Below are positions 4,959 through 6,043 of a stretch of 6,043 nucleotides of DNA, piece by piece. The stretch's first letter is position 1. The number at the start of each line of letters is the position of its first letter. The DNA is from Halobacteriales archaeon. GTDB lineage: Archaea > Thermoplasmatota > E2 > JACPAO01 > JAHFTW01. Made by a program: the position numbers and the translations under genes. The notes under the pieces are model-generated. The model was not told where the DNA came from. It made no database searches and saw nothing but the letters and a program-made list of their open reading frames with translations. The stretch lies in contig JAIVGU010000040.1 in NCBI GenBank assembly GCA_020201445.1, positions 1 to 6,043 of the forward strand, in the 5' to 3' direction.

Positions 4959-5591
4959 CTAGATGGGCGGGGCGGGCTGGACCGGCTGCGCGGGCGGGCC
5001 GGGCTCCACGAAGGCGAGCGCCGCGCCGAGGTCGGGGGTGGGGTGGTAGAGGCGGCTGCGGCCGGCGCGTTGCGCGGTGACCAGGCCCACCGCCTCGAAG
5101 CGGCCCAGGTGCTTGGAGGCGGCCGGACTCAGCAGCCCCAGGCCGCGGCAGAGGCTCGCCTGGTCGACGCCGGGGTGGCCGTGCACGAAGAGGGCGATGC
5201 GCTGCGCGGTCGGGTGGCTCAGCACCGCGAGGTGGGAGCGGTGGCGCGACAGCGGGGCGCTGGGGGAGAAGTAGCGTCGGTAGCCGCCGTGCCGCAGCGA
5301 CACCACGAGGCCGTTGCGCTCCAGGCGGTGCAGGTGGTAGACCGCGGTGCCCCACGCCACGCCGGTGCGGTCGCGCAGGGCGCCCATGCAGAGGCCGGGG
5401 TCCTGCTGGATGGCCTCATGGAGCCGCTGCCGCACCTGGTTCTCCAGCATGTGGTCGCCGTCGATGCGCGAGAAGAGCGGCAGCAGGCCGGCCCCGCCCA
5501 GCGCGCCGGCGAGCCGGGCCAGGAGGGACGGGAGGTCGTGCCCCAGGGCGACGGCGAGGGCGGCGGCGACGGCATCCTGGGAGAGCGGCAT
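4959..5591 (-). CDS. Double winged-helix transcriptional regulator
   Basis: This 210-residue regulator belongs to a type common in Thermoplasmatota and other Euryarchaeota. Residues 9-43 form a moderately hydrophobic Ala/Leu/Gly segment ending in GLLPLFSRI; related proteins often have membrane helices here, but this one is weak and may be a degenerate anchor. The first winged helix (about 48-108) has DPGLCMGALRDRTGV, recognition helix WGTAVYHLHRLERNGLV (80-96) and a wing HGGYRRYF. The second (about 119-187) has HPGVDQASLCRGLGL, helix SPAASKHLGRFEAVGLV (155-171) and an ArsR-like wing GRSRLYHPT. The tail is Pro-rich. ATG 5591 has a TATA-like box centred 30 bp upstream and no Shine-Dalgarno sequence, so it is probably leaderless. 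It diverges from another winged-helix gene across 210 bp with several dyads, suggesting auto- or cross-regulation. No Cys or His sensor cluster is obvious. Confidence 0.87.
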   Translation of the reverse strand: MPLSQDAVAAALAVALGHDLPSLLARLAGALGGAGLLPLFSRIDGDHMLENQVRQRLHEAIQQDPGLCMGALRDRTGVAWGTAVYHLHRLERNGLVVSLRHGGYRRYFSPSAPLSRHRSHLAVLSHPTAQRIALFVHGHPGVDQASLCRGLGLLSPAASKHLGRFEAVGLVTAQRAGRSRLYHPTPDLGAALAFVEPGPPAQPVQPAPPI

Positions 5592-5616
5592 GCGGAGGTG
5601 CTGCGGCGGGCGGCGC

Positions 5617-5625
5617 GCTTAATGC
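5617..5625 (-). promoter_or_regulatory. TATA-like box for the leaderless winged-helix gene
   Basis: CATTAAG on the minus strand (5624-5618) is centred 30 bp before ATG 5591. The leader sequence has no Shine-Dalgarno site, so transcription and translation probably start at or near the same base. Confidence 0.5.
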
Positions 5626-5637
5626 TTCTCGTGAAGC
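5624..5637. promoter_or_regulatory. Inverted repeat GCTTC-N4-GAAGC abutting the TATA box
   Basis: Perfect 5-bp arms lie immediately upstream of the minus-strand TATA-like box, covering the TFB recognition (BRE) position. A bound regulator would interfere with or assist TFB/TBP loading. Arms of 5 bp are short, so confidence is limited. Confidence 0.35.
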
Positions 5638-5646
5638 CTCGAAATC

Positions 5647-5681
5647 GCCACGCGTCCCCCGCGCCCCGGAGAGCCACGCGT
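5647..5681. repeat. Two direct copies of GCCACGCGT, 26 bp apart
   Basis: The copies at 5647-5655 and 5673-5681 are identical over 9 bp, and each includes the palindrome ACGCGT. A spacing of 26 bp is about two and a half helical turns. They lie between the two divergent promoters and could bind a regulator shared by both genes. Confidence 0.35.
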
Positions 5682-5688
5682 GACGTTT

Positions 5689-5718
5689 TTGCCGGGGAAC
5701 CTGGCCGATTTCCGGCAA
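5689..5718. repeat. Inverted repeat TTGCCGG-N16-CCGGCAA
   Basis: The perfect 7-bp arms are at 5689-5695 and 5712-5718. The left arm overlaps GCCGGGGAAC (5691-5700), which recurs at 5779-5788 close to the plus-strand start codon. Arm centres are 23 bp apart, roughly two helical turns, as for a dimer binding one face of the DNA. Confidence 0.35.
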
Positions 5719-5764
5719 GCCATGCGCCCCACGCCCTCCCGCGGATTCCTCCCGTTCTTGCCTT

Positions 5765-5774
5765 GGCTTATCGT
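5765..5774 (+). promoter_or_regulatory. TATA-like box for the right-edge winged-helix gene
   Basis: CTTATCG (5767-5773) is centred 32 bp before ATG 5802, matching the spacing seen at the other two probable leaderless starts. There is no Shine-Dalgarno site between it and the ATG. Confidence 0.45.
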
Positions 5775-5801
5775 GCGGGCCGGGGAACGCCAGCCGGAAC
5801 C

Positions 5802-6043
5802 ATGCGCATCCGCAACGCCCTCGACACCGCATCCCGCCAGCGCATCGTGGAGCACGTCCGCGCCAACCCCGGGCTGCACCTGCGCGCCCTGGCGGACGGG
5901 CTGGGGATGCACCAGTCCACGCTGGCCTACCACTGCCGCATCCTGGCCCGCCTCGGCCACGTCGCGGTGCGCGAGGGGTGCGGCCGCAAGGCGTACTACC
6001 CCGCCGAGGGGCTCGACCGGCGCGACCGCGACCTGCTCCACAT
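5802..6043 (+). CDS. Winged-helix regulator, partial at window end
   Basis: ATG 5802 opens a frame that runs off the right edge after 80 complete codons. The visible part is one winged helix: SRQRIVEHVRANPGLHLRAL (11-30, helices 1-2), GLGMHQSTLAYHCRILARLGHV (33-54, turn and recognition helix) and wing VREGCGRKAYYP (56-67). The pattern ANPGLHLRALADGLGMHQSTLAYH closely parallels the other two winged-helix proteins in this window (compare NPGLH...LNWHTCLHH and DPGLC...VAWGTAVYH), so a shared family is likely. A second winged helix may follow outside the window. A TATA-like box centred 32 bp upstream and no Shine-Dalgarno sequence indicate a near-leaderless start. It is divergent from the regulator at 4959-5591. 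Confidence 0.85.
   Translation, partial: MRIRNALDTASRQRIVEHVRANPGLHLRALADGLGMHQSTLAYHCRILARLGHVAVREGCGRKAYYPAEGLDRRDRDLLH

Larger units (their letters stand above)
5592..5801. other. Divergent regulatory region between two winged-helix genes
   Basis: The 210 bp carry a TATA-like box for each flanking gene plus several repeats: inverted repeat 5624-5637, direct repeats of GCCACGCGT at 5647-5655 and 5673-5681 (26 bp apart), inverted repeat TTGCCGG/CCGGCAA at 5689-5695 and 5712-5718, and a second copy of GCCGGGGAAC (5691-5700) at 5779-5788, between the plus-strand TATA box and its start codon. No small gene is evident. Confidence 0.6.

Noticed and set aside
4330..4962. Plus-strand frame starting with MATNRARARKAASRKRR just after a TATA-like sequence
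   Set aside because: The first residues look basic and plausible and the box is suggestive, but the rest is a Gly/Ala shadow antisense to the pseudo-receiver. The same box serves the kinase better.
5619..6041. 140-codon minus-strand open frame at the right edge
   Set aside because: It is antisense to the winged-helix gene starting at 5802, which has a recognisable domain and promoter; the shadow has neither.
1..6043. CRISPR arrays, insertion sequences, rRNA or tRNA genes
   Set aside because: No regularly spaced repeats, transposase motifs, terminal repeats with target duplications, or RNA gene signatures were seen.

Overview
The window is very GC-rich and reads as archaeal, most likely a high-GC member of Thermoplasmatota; the lineage is an inference, not shown directly. 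Reasons: (i) a TrmB-type regulator and three winged-helix regulators of the kind abundant in Thermoplasmatota and other Euryarchaeota; (ii) AT-rich TATA-like boxes centred 30-32 bp before start codons that have no Shine-Dalgarno sequence, as expected for leaderless archaeal transcripts; (iii) two other starts with clear GGAGG sites, giving a mix of leadered and leaderless genes.

Layout. 1-234 holds no convincing gene but contains three successive imperfect inverted repeats; the one at 149-226 is a long near-continuous hairpin just beyond the stop of the first gene. 235-2570 (minus) is a probable three-gene operon read from right to left: a stand-alone CheY-like receiver (2157-2570), a TrmB-family protein with two degenerate phospholipase-D-like halves (919-2154, GTG start 2 nt after the receiver stop), and a double winged-helix protein (235-864). 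A short intergenic region with a TATA element readable on both strands separates this operon from a divergent Rcp1-like single-domain response regulator (2666-3085, plus). That gene ends in an 11-bp convergent overlap with a cytoplasmic REC-HisKA-HATPase hybrid kinase (3075-4202, minus). The kinase has a 163-bp upstream region with a TATA box and two inverted repeats. Next come a receiver-like protein that has lost its phosphorylation residues (4366-4911, minus) and a double winged-helix regulator (4959-5591, minus). A 210-bp divergent promoter region rich in repeats leads to a third winged-helix gene (5802-6043, plus) that runs off the window.

How it may work together. All seven genes are signalling or DNA-binding proteins; no enzyme, transporter or structural gene is present. 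The hybrid kinase has no membrane segment and probably reads a cytoplasmic signal or receives phosphate through its own receiver. Two intact stand-alone receivers are candidate partners, and one of them is translationally coupled to the TrmB protein, which could turn a phosphorylation signal into transcriptional output. The pseudo-receiver may be a phosphorylation-independent adaptor. Partner assignments are inference from proximity. All strong ORFs on the opposite strands are GC-driven shadows.
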